Below, one piece after another: positions 7,074-15,213 of a stretch of 64,000 nt of DNA. This stretch comes from Agromyces sp. H66 (GTDB lineage Bacteria > Actinomycetota > Actinomycetes > Actinomycetales > Microbacteriaceae). The translations under genes and the position numbers were made by a program. Below the pieces are notes generated by a model. That model was given only the letters and a program-made list of their open reading frames with translations, was not told the DNA's origin and searched no databases. Where the stretch lies: contig NZ_SJZG01000002.1 in the NCBI RefSeq assembly GCF_004959775.1, positions 310,001-374,000 on the forward strand, read 5' to 3'. Position 1 is the first letter of the stretch, and each line of letters begins with the position of its first letter.

Positions 7074-10000
7074 GCGGTGGTGTTCTTCCGCTTCCGGCTC
7101 ACGAACCACACACCGCCCGCGACGAGCACGAGCAGGAAGCCGCCGATCAGGTACGGCAGCGTCCCCGTGCCGCCGGCTTCCGGCATCAGGAGCGCGGGCA
7201 CGTCACGGACGGTGATGAGGTTGCCTGCCGCGGTGACCACGTCGCCGCCGTTCGTGCCGATCGTGATGGTCCCGTCGGAGTGGATGGTGAACTGCACCGG
7301 CTGGGCGAGCAGGTTGAACCCGTCGGGTGCCGTGGTCTCCTGGAGCCAGTAGGTGCCTGCCTGGATGCCGCTCACCTCGAAGAGGCCGAGCTCGACTTCG
7401 GTCGGCTCCGGTGCTGCGAGCACGTCACCGGGCTGTCCGTCGACGTCGGCGAGCAGCTGGAAGGCCGAGCCGTCCATCCGCACCCAGTTGCCGTCCTCGG
7501 CTTCGCCGAGCTTCTCGATCTGCACCACGAAGCGCACGGGATTCTCCGGCTCGCAGTCGCCGCTGCATCCGGGCGAGTACACCGTGTTGGTCACGAGCCC
7601 GTCACCCAGCGCCGCCGCGGCGTTCACCGTGACCGAGTACGTGATGGTCGCGACCTCACCGGGCTGCAGGGTGGCCGACCACTGGAGGACATCGCCTTCG
7701 AGCGAGACGGTGCCGATGGTGGCGGCGGCGTCACCGTTGTACGTGGCGTCGTCGAGGACGGCGGTGAGGCTGTCCTGCCAGGATGCGGCCGCCGGGGCAG
7801 TGCCGTTCGGGGTGACAGTGATCGTGTAGGTGATCGTGTCACCGGGCAGCACCGCGTCGCCGGAGGCCGGGTCGGCGGTCTTGACGACCGTGTAGTTCGC
7901 CACGTCGATGCCGGCCGGGTCGGACGGGATGGTCGGCGGCGCCTCCACGTCGGGCGGGGTATCGGTGGTCGCCGAGACCGTGTTCACGATGGTGCCTGCC
8001 GCGTCGGCGGGCAGCGTGACCGTGTACTCGTGCGTATCGGATGCCCCGGGGGCCAGTTCGTCGACGGTGAACGAGCCCAGCTCCGGCTGCTGGTCGTCGG
8101 TGACGACGATGCCGGTCAGCGTGCCCTGGCCCGTGTTCTCGATCACCACCCGGTAGTGCACCTCGTCGCCGGGCCGGAATACCGGGTAGTCAGCCGGGTC
8201 GTTCGCGTCGTGCCACTGGCCGTCGGCGTCCTGCACGTACTTCTTCAGGTTCGCGGCGTAGCAGTTGCCGATCTGAGTGGTCGCGGACGAGAGCATCGGC
8301 AGCGCGGAGTTCCCGGCGTACGCACCTGCCGAGTTCACCAGGACCTGCCCGGGCTTGTTGTCTCCGGACGCGGGCGCCTCACAGCTGCTGCCTGCGGGTG
8401 TCGAGTACGTGATGCGGATGGTCTGGGTGGCACTGGGAGCAAGTTCCGGCCCGATGACCCGGATCGCGGTCGGGTGGTCGATCGGGGTCGTCGACCAGCC
8501 GACGGTGTTGCCCGACACCGATCCCGGCGTGCCACCGTTCGACGGATCACGCGGGTCGAGGCTCAGCGACGCGAACGGCGCCGACGTGTAGTACACCGTC
8601 GAACCGGCCGGCGCGGTGACACCGGTCACGGTGTAGCTGCCGTCGATGTTCGTGCCGCGACCGTCGCCGACTGCGGGCAGGATGTCGATCGTGTCCGTGA
8701 AGTCGTTCGTGAACGGATCCCGCGAGTTGATCGTCAGCACCCAGGCAGAGCTGTCGCCCTCGAAGGACAGCACGTTCGCCTCAGCGGACTTGCCGAAGAC
8801 GGTCGCCGATGCGCTCGGTACCGTCACCGTGGCGTTCGCGGACCGCCCCGTCGTGTTCGCGGGCCGGTTGTCGCCGACCACGTCGATCACGGCGGTGTTC
8901 GTCAGCCGGATTCCGGGCGCGATCACACTGTCGGCCGGGCGCTGGGCCTGGTACGTGATCTCATGGAAGACGTTCGGCGTGACGTTCGTGAATGTCCAGG
9001 TGAGCGTGCGGCCGTCGGCGCTGACACTCGCCGGAGCAGGGTCGGCGGTGCCCGGCACGTAGACCATTCCCTCGGGGAGGGCGTCGACGACGGTGAACGT
9101 CGCCGGTGGCGGGCTCGTCACCGAGTTCTGCGCCTGAGCGCGGAGCGTGTAGGTGACCGGCACCCCGGGCAGTGCGGTGGTGTCGGAGACGGACTTCTCG
9201 ATGATGCCCTGCAGGCCCTGCAGCCGGAAGGCGTCACGGTGTGCGTTGGTGTTCGGGCCGTACGTGCTGCCCGGGATCACCGTCCCTCCGGCATGAGTGC
9301 TTCCGTTCACCCAACCGTTCAGCGATGGCCAGGTGGGCCAGGTGGTCGCCGGATCCCGCGGGGAGTTGAACGCCCCGACCGTCCAGCCCTCTCCCGACGT
9401 CGGCGCTGCGGGGTCGATGTGCCCGAAGGCGCGAAGGAACGCGTTGGTCCGGTCGACCGCCGGGTTCCACGTCATCTTGACGCCGGTGACCCCGGCGGGC
9501 ACCTGCATCATGATGTCGGAGGCTATGCGCGGGTCTGTGAGCGAGGTGCCCGGTGGCGGAGTGATCTCGATCCACATCGCGCTGGGGGCCGCCTGACCGC
9601 AGGTCTCGGTCTTCGTGTCCAGCGTCTGAGTGGTGTAGAAGAACCGAGCCGTCTCGAAATTGTCATACCCGAGAGCACCGCTGCCGGGGACCCAGCCGCC
9701 GCCGTCGACGCTGTCGATGACGAATGCCGGGTTCTGGCTCATCGTGCACACGCCCGCCATCTGCGCGCCGCCGGGCCCCTGATACCCGGTCCACATATGG
9801 TTGGACGCCTGCATGTAGAGGGGCGTATCGAGGTTCGGTGAACCGGTGGCCCGGTTCTGCGCAAGCACCTGGTCCCAGTCCGCCGGCGTGTCGAGACCGG
9901 GAACCGGCAGTTGAACGTCGGTGCTCGTGCCCGGGCTCACCCAGAGGTTCGCGTCCCAGTGGCTCCGCGACTCCGACGGTGTGCCGTACCAGGTGTTGCT

Positions 10001-11170
10001 GAATCCTCCGGGCGGAGTGAGCGTGGTGCTCGAGACGTCGTTCCCCGCGTCCGCATCCGGCGCCGAGACACTGTCATCGAAGACGAACTGGCCCGGTGAC
10101 GCGCTGAAGGTGTAGGTCGTGATCACCGACACCGGCGCAGGGATGCTGAACTGCACCGTGCCCGAGGCGATGTACACGCCGGTGCCCGGAAGCGCCTGAC
10201 CCATGCTGTCCGTGGTCGGAGCGGTGACGAGCGTGTAGTCCAGATTCGACAGCGAGACCGTGTAACTCGTGCCCGAGCCGCTCACGCTGCAGTCGGGGAA
10301 GTTCGTGCGATCCGACTCCGCCGGGTCGGAGAACGGCTGACCGGTCGACCTGGAGCGGTTGCCGATGGGAACGCACCCCTCCCAGGTCAGACCCGTGGTA
10401 GCCCCGGCGACGTTGGCGCTGATGCTCACCGGGAACGAGTAGGACTGTGGCCCCGGACGGCTGCCGGCGCTCAGAATGAGCGAGTAGTTCATCTGCAGGA
10501 TCGGGCGGTTGCCGCCCAGGCGGCTCGTCTGCATCTGGCCTTGGAGGCTGCCTCCGGGAGCCTGTGCGAGTGAGAGGTCCATGCCGTGCACATACGTGAT
10601 AGACAGCGGCCCGGCGTCGGCGGGGCCGGCCTCGGCGACCGCCGTATCGGAGGTTGCCGTGCCCGAGACCATCAGGTCGCCGCCCGCGGTGGAGGTTGCG
10701 CGCACCGGGGCCTGGATGACCGATGCCGTGCCCTCCTCGATCGTGCCGAGGTTGCAGAGCAGCGTCGTTCCGTCAGCGGAGATCTCGGAGACCGGCGTCA
10801 CGTCGCTCGTCTTGCAGACCGGCGGGATGCTCGTGAAGACGCCATTGCCGACCGTGAGGGTGGCGCGGACGTTCTCGACCGGCTCGTTCGAGTACGGATC
10901 CTCGGTGTCGTTGGTGTTCACGTGGAACTCCGCCGTCACCGGCTGACCGAACGGCGCCTTCGTCGGCAGCGGGTCACCGGCCCAGTTGGCCGTGATCTCG
11001 TGCACCGACTGCGGCTCGGCCGACGCCGGAACCGCGGCCGTGCCCGCCATGAGCGCGATGGACGCCGCCAGTGCAGCAAGCGCCCTCCAGGGTCGGCGCT
11101 TCAGTGCGTGCCGACCGTGTGTGCGGCGATGCTGCGCAGCGGTGCTCCGGTTGTCCGACGTGGCGACCAT
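7070..11170 (-). CDS. Large wall-anchored pilin or tip adhesin, MPEAG sorting signal
   Basis: A 1366-aa secreted surface protein. Residues 1-51 form a long signal peptide ending near PASA. The middle holds several beta-sandwich repeats of the DUF11/isopeptide kind (VSDTTALPGVPVTYTLRAQ, FRPGDEVHYRVVIENTG, LPGDTITYTITVTPNG). The last repeat is SpaA-like with E-box TYWLQETTAPDGF. The C terminus has MPEAGG at about 1329, a hydrophobic segment and RKRK, so it is a cell-wall sorting signal with MPEAG in place of LPxTG. Its size and position between shaft pilin and sortase suggest the tip adhesin or a minor pilin; the ligand is unknown. GAAGAGG six bases before ATG supports the start. Confidence 0.88.
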   Translation of the reverse strand: MVATSDNRSTAAQHRRTHGRHALKRRPWRALAALAASIALMAGTAAVPASAEPQSVHEITANWAGDPLPTKAPFGQPVTAEFHVNTNDTEDPYSNEPVENVRATLTVGNGVFTSIPPVCKTSDVTPVSEISADGTTLLCNLGTIEEGTASVIQAPVRATSTAGGDLMVSGTATSDTAVAEAGPADAGPLSITYVHGMDLSLAQAPGGSLQGQMQTSRLGGNRPILQMNYSLILSAGSRPGPQSYSFPVSISANVAGATTGLTWEGCVPIGNRSRSTGQPFSDPAESDRTNFPDCSVSGSGTSYTVSLSNLDYTLVTAPTTDSMGQALPGTGVYIASGTVQFSIPAPVSVITTYTFSASPGQFVFDDSVSAPDADAGNDVSSTTLTPPGGFSNTWYGTPSESRSHWDANLWVSPGTSTDVQLPVPGLDTPADWDQVLAQNRATGSPNLDTPLYMQASNHMWTGYQGPGGAQMAGVCTMSQNPAFVIDSVDGGGWVPGSGALGYDNFETARFFYTTQTLDTKTETCGQAAPSAMWIEITPPPGTSLTDPRIASDIMMQVPAGVTGVKMTWNPAVDRTNAFLRAFGHIDPAAPTSGEGWTVGAFNSPRDPATTWPTWPSLNGWVNGSTHAGGTVIPGSTYGPNTNAHRDAFRLQGLQGIIEKSVSDTTALPGVPVTYTLRAQAQNSVTSPPPATFTVVDALPEGMVYVPGTADPAPASVSADGRTLTWTFTNVTPNVFHEITYQAQRPADSVIAPGIRLTNTAVIDVVGDNRPANTTGRSANATVTVPSASATVFGKSAEANVLSFEGDSSAWVLTINSRDPFTNDFTDTIDILPAVGDGRGTNIDGSYTVTGVTAPAGSTVYYTSAPFASLSLDPRDPSNGGTPGSVSGNTVGWSTTPIDHPTAIRVIGPELAPSATQTIRITYSTPAGSSCEAPASGDNKPGQVLVNSAGAYAGNSALPMLSSATTQIGNCYAANLKKYVQDADGQWHDANDPADYPVFRPGDEVHYRVVIENTGQGTLTGIVVTDDQQPELGSFTVDELAPGASDTHEYTVTLPADAAGTIVNTVSATTDTPPDVEAPPTIPSDPAGIDVANYTVVKTADPASGDAVLPGDTITYTITVTPNGTAPAAASWQDSLTAVLDDATYNGDAAATIGTVSLEGDVLQWSATLQPGEVATITYSVTVNAAAALGDGLVTNTVYSPGCSGDCEPENPVRFVVQIEKLGEAEDGNWVRMDGSAFQLLADVDGQPGDVLAAPEPTEVELGLFEVSGIQAGTYWLQETTAPDGFNLLAQPVQFTIHSDGTITIGTNGGDVVTAAGNLITVRDVPALLMPEAGGTGTLPYLIGGFLLVLVAGGVWFVSRKRKNTTA

Positions 11171-11203
11171 TTCGTACCTCTTCGCTTCGTGGCTCGTGCG
11201 GTT

Positions 11204-11239
11204 CCGGGCCGTGCGCAGGGGAGGCTGCGCACGGCCCGG
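11204..11239 (-). terminator. Hairpin between the two pilin genes (attenuator)
   Basis: Two perfectly complementary 14-base arms, CCGGGCCGTGCGCA at 11204-11217 and TGCGCACGGCCCGG at 11226-11239, enclose an 8-base loop. The hairpin begins 6 bases after the shaft pilin stop and ends before the large pilin gene. There is no U-run, so it is more likely a partial terminator or mRNA-stabilising 3' structure than a full stop. Either role would yield more shaft than tip protein from one operon. Confidence 0.7.
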
Positions 11240-11245
11240 GGTGTG

Positions 11246-12709
11246 TCAGGCCTCGGCGCGGTCCTTCCGGCGCGCGTACAGCGCGAAGAACACCGCACCG
11301 GCGAGCAGCATGCCGCCGCCGAGGGCGAACAGCATGGTGCCGGTGCCACCGGTCAGCGGCAGCTCGAAGCCGCCGTTGGAGGGCACGTTCACGATCTCCT
11401 GGTCGATGCCGATCGTGGTGGTCGCCGCGGTGACGGTGAACTCGATCGGCTGCGCGAGCAGCTCGTACCCGTCGGGGGCGACGGTCTCGACCAGCCAGTA
11501 CGTCTGGTAGCCGTCCTCACCGGGTGCGACGGTCACGCCGTCGGCGAAGTCCGAGTACCGCAGACTCGAGATGGTGACCTGGCCGTCAGGGCCGACCGTG
11601 AACTCCGTCTCGCCGCCGAGCACAATGGCGTTCGTACCGGCCAGCGCGTCCGCCTCGGTCGGGTAGACCGAGAACACTGCGCCGGTGAGGGGGTTGCCCG
11701 TTCCGTCGATCTTCTCGAAGGTGATCTCGCCCCATTTGGTCTCGACCGTGGGCGTGGGCGTGGGCAGCTCCTCGTCGATCGCGTGCTGGTTCGGGTAGAG
11801 CAGCGCGGTGTTCGCGATCTCGCCGACGGTGTTCACCGTGGTGGTGATCACCGTCTGCACCTGGGTGGTGCTGTTCGCGGCCAGCACGGCCAGGCCCGAC
11901 GCGGTGAAGTCCACCGTGACGGTGTTGGTCGCCGCGTCGAAGCTCACGACGTAGTCGGCCGGGTCGAGCGGGGTGCCGTCGAGCAGGGTGACCGCCGTGG
12001 AGACGTAGTCGAGCTTCTCGTCGAGCGGGTCCACGATCCGGTACGCGTCGATCACCGGGACATCCGGGATCTCCGTCGTGATCGTGAACTCGATCTCGTC
12101 ACCGAGCTTGATGTCCTCCGAGTCCTCGACCGTCTTGTCCGCCGACACGATGGAGTTCTTCGGGTAGACGTGCACGTCGTACAGCCAGCCGTCCAGGTTG
12201 TCCGGGTCCGTGAGCGGCACCGTCACCAGGAACGGTGCGACCGCCGTCGCACCGGCCAGCGGCGAGGTCTCGACCACGTAGTACAGGCCGAGATCCAGGC
12301 CCGTGAGCGAGATCTCACCGTTCGCGTCGGTGAGCAACTCTGCGCCGACCGCGGTGGCCGTGTAGCCGGCGCCGGTGATCGACGCCTCGGTGCCGTCGAA
12401 GACCTGCGAGAGGTCGCTCGCCGCCAGCCAGCCGGCGTTCGTGGTCAGGTCGATCGGGTCGACCTTGTACACCGTGAACCCGACGCCCTCGAGCGGGGTC
12501 AGGCCCGTCACGGGCTGTTCGGTGCCGTTGTTCGGGAGCCCGGTCGGGCCCCCCGGCTGCTCGTACTTGTGGATCGTGAGCGACCCGGGCTGGTCCGGGT
12601 CCACGAGCGGGGCCGCGCTGGCCGGCAGCGCGGCCCCCAGCGCGGCGATTGCACCAGCAGCGATCGCCGCGACTGCGACGCGCCATCCGGTGTGACTGGA
12701 TCGATTCAT
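11246..12709 (-). CDS. Major (shaft) pilin, SpaH/EbpB-like, LPLTG-anchored
   Basis: The main building block of the pilus. The 487-aa precursor has a signal peptide (cleavage near PASAA, residues 30-33), the pilin motif WLYDVHVYPKN at 175-185 whose Lys184 would form the intersubunit bond, a C-terminal Cna/SpaA domain with E-box YWLVETVAPDGY from about 404, and the sorting signal LPLTG at 450-454 followed by a hydrophobic helix and ARRKDR. All elements needed by a class C sortase are present. AGGAGGAAA lies about 6 bases before ATG, the strongest ribosome binding site in the cluster. It is upstream of the second pilin and both sortase-type genes on the same strand. Confidence 0.95.
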   Translation of the reverse strand: MNRSSHTGWRVAVAAIAAGAIAALGAALPASAAPLVDPDQPGSLTIHKYEQPGGPTGLPNNGTEQPVTGLTPLEGVGFTVYKVDPIDLTTNAGWLAASDLSQVFDGTEASITGAGYTATAVGAELLTDANGEISLTGLDLGLYYVVETSPLAGATAVAPFLVTVPLTDPDNLDGWLYDVHVYPKNSIVSADKTVEDSEDIKLGDEIEFTITTEIPDVPVIDAYRIVDPLDEKLDYVSTAVTLLDGTPLDPADYVVSFDAATNTVTVDFTASGLAVLAANSTTQVQTVITTTVNTVGEIANTALLYPNQHAIDEELPTPTPTVETKWGEITFEKIDGTGNPLTGAVFSVYPTEADALAGTNAIVLGGETEFTVGPDGQVTISSLRYSDFADGVTVAPGEDGYQTYWLVETVAPDGYELLAQPIEFTVTAATTTIGIDQEIVNVPSNGGFELPLTGGTGTMLFALGGGMLLAGAVFFALYARRKDRAEA

Positions 12710-12758
12710 GAAGGTTTCCTCCTGATGATGTGCTGACTGACTCGGATCGACTTCAGGA

Positions 12759-12989
12759 CTACTCGCGGGCTCGGGTCACCCCCTCGCACGTCGGGTGCCG
12801 GCGGCGACGACGCACGACGACTGCGGTCACGATCGCGCCCGTGGCGATGGCGATGGCGGCGTGGGTGACGGAGTCGCCGGGCGCCACGCTGGGCGATGCG
12901 ATCGCGGTGATGCTCCGGAGCATCGAGCGTTCCCGCGGGCACACGCTCGGCCCCTCTTGGTGCGCTGGCTCGGCCACCGAATCACTCAC
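12759..12989 (-). CDS. Possible 76-aa single-pass membrane protein before the pilin
   Basis: Starting at GTG 12989 (GGGGGG six bases upstream) or at ATG 12923, this frame encodes a short protein with one likely membrane helix (THAAIAIATGAIVTAVVV) followed by RRRRRH. In its last 54 codons only about five lack G or C at the third position, matching the codon bias of genuine genes here and unlike random sequence. The stop is 49 bases before the pilin ATG, on the same strand. No homologue is recognised. It may be a leader gene of the pilus operon or an artefact of high GC. Confidence 0.4.
   Translation of the reverse strand: MSDSVAEPAHQEGPSVCPRERSMLRSITAIASPSVAPGDSVTHAAIAIATGAIVTAVVVRRRRRHPTCEGVTRARE
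12909..12924. repeat. 16-bp perfect palindrome upstream of the pilin gene
   Basis: GATGCTCC at 12909-12916 is followed directly by its reverse complement GGAGCATC at 12917-12924. It overlaps the internal ATG of the small ORF and lies about 200 bases before the pilin start codon. It could be a dimeric regulator site or a chance palindrome within coding sequence. Confidence 0.4.
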
Positions 12990-13070
12990 CCCGGACCCCC
13001 CGTACGTGACGTGGCGCACGTGGGTGCGCCGATTCGGACGCTACTTGGGCGGCGCCCCGGGGGGCGGAGG

Positions 13071-13092
13071 TTTCACCCCGCATTCACCCCGC
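13071..13092 (+). promoter_or_regulatory. Tandem TTCACCCCGC motif, candidate regulator site
   Basis: Two direct copies, TTTCACCCCGC and ATTCACCCCGC, abut with an 11-base period. A near match (TTTCACCCCCGC then TTTCAC) occurs in front of the neighbouring LuxR-type gene, on the minus strand at 14961-14978. The site lies about 80-100 bases before GTG 12989 and 360 before the pilin ATG. The orientation relative to the downstream gene is opposite at the two sites, which weakens but does not exclude a shared operator. Confidence 0.4.
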
Positions 13093-13193
13093 TTGCCGGC
13101 ATGCGGTATGGAGGCAGGAACGGCGCGGAGTACGCGTTCTTCTCGGGCATCAGCGCGGACATCATGCACGTGATCTCATCGCGCGCGACCCAT

Positions 13194-14882
13194 TCAGCGA
13201 GATGAGGTGTGCTGCTCCGGGGGCAGATGGTCGACGATGAGATGACGATCCAGCGCAATGGCGATGGCTTCGTCGCGTGACGAGACGCCGAGCTTTCGAT
13301 AGAGGCTCTTGAGCTGGGTCTTGACGGTGTTGACCGAGACGACCTCATCGGCCGCGATGCTCGCCGCAGAGGAGGTTCTCATCAGCGCCTGCAGTACGGC
13401 GAACTCCCGGTCGGTGAGGAGCGTGGTCGCGTCGGGGTCGGGAAACCTCGACGTGGGTGGGAGAGCAGAGACGATGTCCGCGAAGCCGGCGTCTGCGAGT
13501 GCGTTGCCGAGTCGCTGGAAGTCGGCGTCGGGCAACAGCGTGAGCGCCACGCGTTGCCCGGTTCGCTCGAGCAGGCTGCCCAGATGGTCGGTGAGCGCGA
13601 GCGTTCTCGGACGCTCGGCGAATCGGAGCAACGCCGCGACCTCGATGGTGATCGCCTCGGCGAGCCATCGCACGGGCATGGCCGCGCCCGACGTCGCGCG
13701 AATGTGCTGGAGCGCGGCGCCGTGACGCCCCTGCGCGAGCCCGACGCGTGCCAGGCCGATGCTCTTCGCATACCCCGCGACGGCGTCGCGGTGGAGGATG
13801 ACGTTGGCCGCATCGGGATTGCCGAGGGCGAGTTGCAGAAGGCCGCGCGTCGGCGCCAGGCGACCCCGAGTGGCCGCAGACCGCCCGTCGCCCTTTCTGA
13901 GGGACGCGAACGTCTCGAGTCCCGCCTTCGCTGCGCCGGGCCGACCATCGACGAGCTCCACGAGCGCCTCCGTGATGGCGATCTCGATCCAGTACTCGAT
14001 GGTACGGCGATCATGGACCATCGACGCGAGATGAGCTCGCGCCGTGCTCGTGTCGAACCGTTCCAGCGCCACGATGGCCTCGGCGATCCGATAGAAGGTG
14101 CCCGAGTACGTGGAGCGGAGGACGTTGGGCCAGCCGTCCTCCCTGGCCAATTGCAGATACTCCTCCGCCTCCGGAAGCTCCCCGCGCAGCCCGTGGATGC
14201 CCGCCAGCATGGAGACGTTCGAGAATCCGTGCCGGTAGCCGCTGGCGGGCACCTCGGCGAGCCCGTGCTCGAACGCGTCGAGCGCCTCATCGACGCGGCC
14301 TCCGAAGTACAGGGTCATGCCGAGCTGCGCGAACACCGCCGTCATGACGGGTACTGCGCTCCGCTGCTCCTCGGTCAACTGCAGGAGCGTTCGCCACGCT
14401 GCTCGTGCGGCACCGAGGGCCCGAGCAGGTCGGCCGATCAGCCGGTACGCGACGCCCGCGGACACGAGGATCAGCGCCCGGTCGACTGCGCTCGCGCCCT
14501 CGCGCGCGCTGCTCGCCGCCTTCGTCGCAGCGAGGAAGTATCGAATGCCCTTCACCCGCTGGTACGGGTGGGCGTAGTACGCCAAGCCGAGCAGCATCGA
14601 CAGCAGCGGCCGCTCGCGAACGGCGGCGGGCGGCATCCCCTCGAGGACTCGTCGGAGCTCGGCACGGTCACCGAGCAGCAGGTCGTACCAACCGTCGCGT
14701 GCGATCGCGGTCGCACCGTCGAGGTCACCGGCCGCGATCGTCTCCGCGAGTGCCGGAAGGTGCCGGGGATCCACCGACGGGAGCTGCGTCAGCATCCCGG
14801 CGTCGGTGGCAGGCCCGAGCAAGGCGGCATCATGCGACGACGTCCCCGGCTGCTGCGGACTCATCTGTGCGCTCCCACTCAT
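13194..14882 (-). CDS. LuxR-family transcription regulator with TPR-like sensor region
   Basis: A 562-aa protein whose last 65 residues form a LuxR/NarL-type helix-turn-helix (LLTDREFAVLQALM, then SVNTVKTQLKSLYRKLGV, then SRDEAIAIAL). The long N-terminal part is alpha-helical with repeated A/L-rich pairs (YRLIGRPARALGAARAAW, FGGRVDEALDAFEHGLAEVP) resembling the TPR-like region of MalT/LAL regulators, but it has no Walker A motif, so the ATPase domain of true LALs is missing. The frame is open further upstream, but that reading would run through tRNA-Asn; ATG at 14882 is the sensible start. It is next to, and codirectional with, the pilus locus, so it is a good candidate for its regulator. Confidence 0.8.
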   Translation of the reverse strand: MSGSAQMSPQQPGTSSHDAALLGPATDAGMLTQLPSVDPRHLPALAETIAAGDLDGATAIARDGWYDLLLGDRAELRRVLEGMPPAAVRERPLLSMLLGLAYYAHPYQRVKGIRYFLAATKAASSAREGASAVDRALILVSAGVAYRLIGRPARALGAARAAWRTLLQLTEEQRSAVPVMTAVFAQLGMTLYFGGRVDEALDAFEHGLAEVPASGYRHGFSNVSMLAGIHGLRGELPEAEEYLQLAREDGWPNVLRSTYSGTFYRIAEAIVALERFDTSTARAHLASMVHDRRTIEYWIEIAITEALVELVDGRPGAAKAGLETFASLRKGDGRSAATRGRLAPTRGLLQLALGNPDAANVILHRDAVAGYAKSIGLARVGLAQGRHGAALQHIRATSGAAMPVRWLAEAITIEVAALLRFAERPRTLALTDHLGSLLERTGQRVALTLLPDADFQRLGNALADAGFADIVSALPPTSRFPDPDATTLLTDREFAVLQALMRTSSAASIAADEVVSVNTVKTQLKSLYRKLGVSSRDEAIAIALDRHLIVDHLPPEQHTSSR

Positions 14883-14936
14883 CCCGCGACTCCCCCGATG
14901 GTCAGAAGACCAGTGCCACGGCCGGAAACCGGCCCG

Positions 14937-14978
14937 CTCACTAGGATTCGACCCAGGAGTGTGAAAGCGGGGGTGAAA
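14937..14978 (-). promoter_or_regulatory. Candidate promoter/operator of the LuxR-type regulator
   Basis: On the minus strand TTTCACCCCCGC (14967-14978) is followed by TTTCAC (14961-14966), 17 bases, then TAGTGA, which could act as -35 and -10. The TTTCACCCC element resembles the tandem copies near the pilus operon. It sits about 80 bases before the chosen ATG at 14882. Confidence 0.4.
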
Positions 14979-15056
14979 CTCCGAGTTCGATCGAACTGCG
15001 TCGATCAATGTGAAGCGCGCCTCGATGAAGGCGGGGTTCTCAGAGTGCGAATGGTG

Positions 15057-15132
15057 TGGCTCCCCCACTTGGACTCGAACCAAGAACCTATCGGTTAACA
15101 GCCGATTGCTCTGCCAATTGAGCTATGGAGGA
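15057..15132 (-). tRNA. tRNA-Asn (anticodon GTT)
   Basis: The minus strand forms a complete cloverleaf: acceptor stem TCCTCCA paired with TGGGGGA, D arm GCTC/GAGC, anticodon loop CTGTTAA giving GTT, and T loop TTCGAGT. The discriminator base is G and CCA is encoded. Its 3' end faces the LuxR and pilus region. Confidence 0.95.
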
Positions 15133-15213
15133 TCGCGTGTTTCAGCAGAGCCACTCTAGCAAAGGCCGGGCCGGTCTCCCAATTCGAGGCCGTCTCGCGA
15201 ACGGCGGCGAGCG

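Larger units (their letters stand above)
12710..13193. other. Intergenic region upstream of the pilus operon
   Basis: The 484 bases between the pilin start and the regulator stop hold the possible small membrane ORF, the 16-bp palindrome and the tandem TTCACCCCGC motif described separately. No confident -10/-35 pair was found for the pilin gene. A GC-rich GGCGCCCCGGGGGGC stretch lies just before the tandem motif. Confidence 0.6.

Noticed and set aside
7280-9841. Long open frame (853 codons) on the plus strand opposite the large pilin gene
   Set aside because: It is a high-GC antisense shadow: Arg/Gly/His/Val-rich with no motif, while the minus strand has a signal peptide, domains and sorting signal.
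10586-12736. 716-codon plus-strand frame opposite both pilin genes
   Set aside because: No domain and wrong composition; spans two genuine genes and the hairpin between them.
12730-13173. 147-codon plus-strand frame between pilin and regulator
   Set aside because: Poor codon bias for this genome and no ribosome site or domain.
14883-15083. N-terminal extension of the LuxR-type regulator to 15083
   Set aside because: It would run through tRNA-Asn and the presumed promoter; ATG 14882 gives a sensible start.
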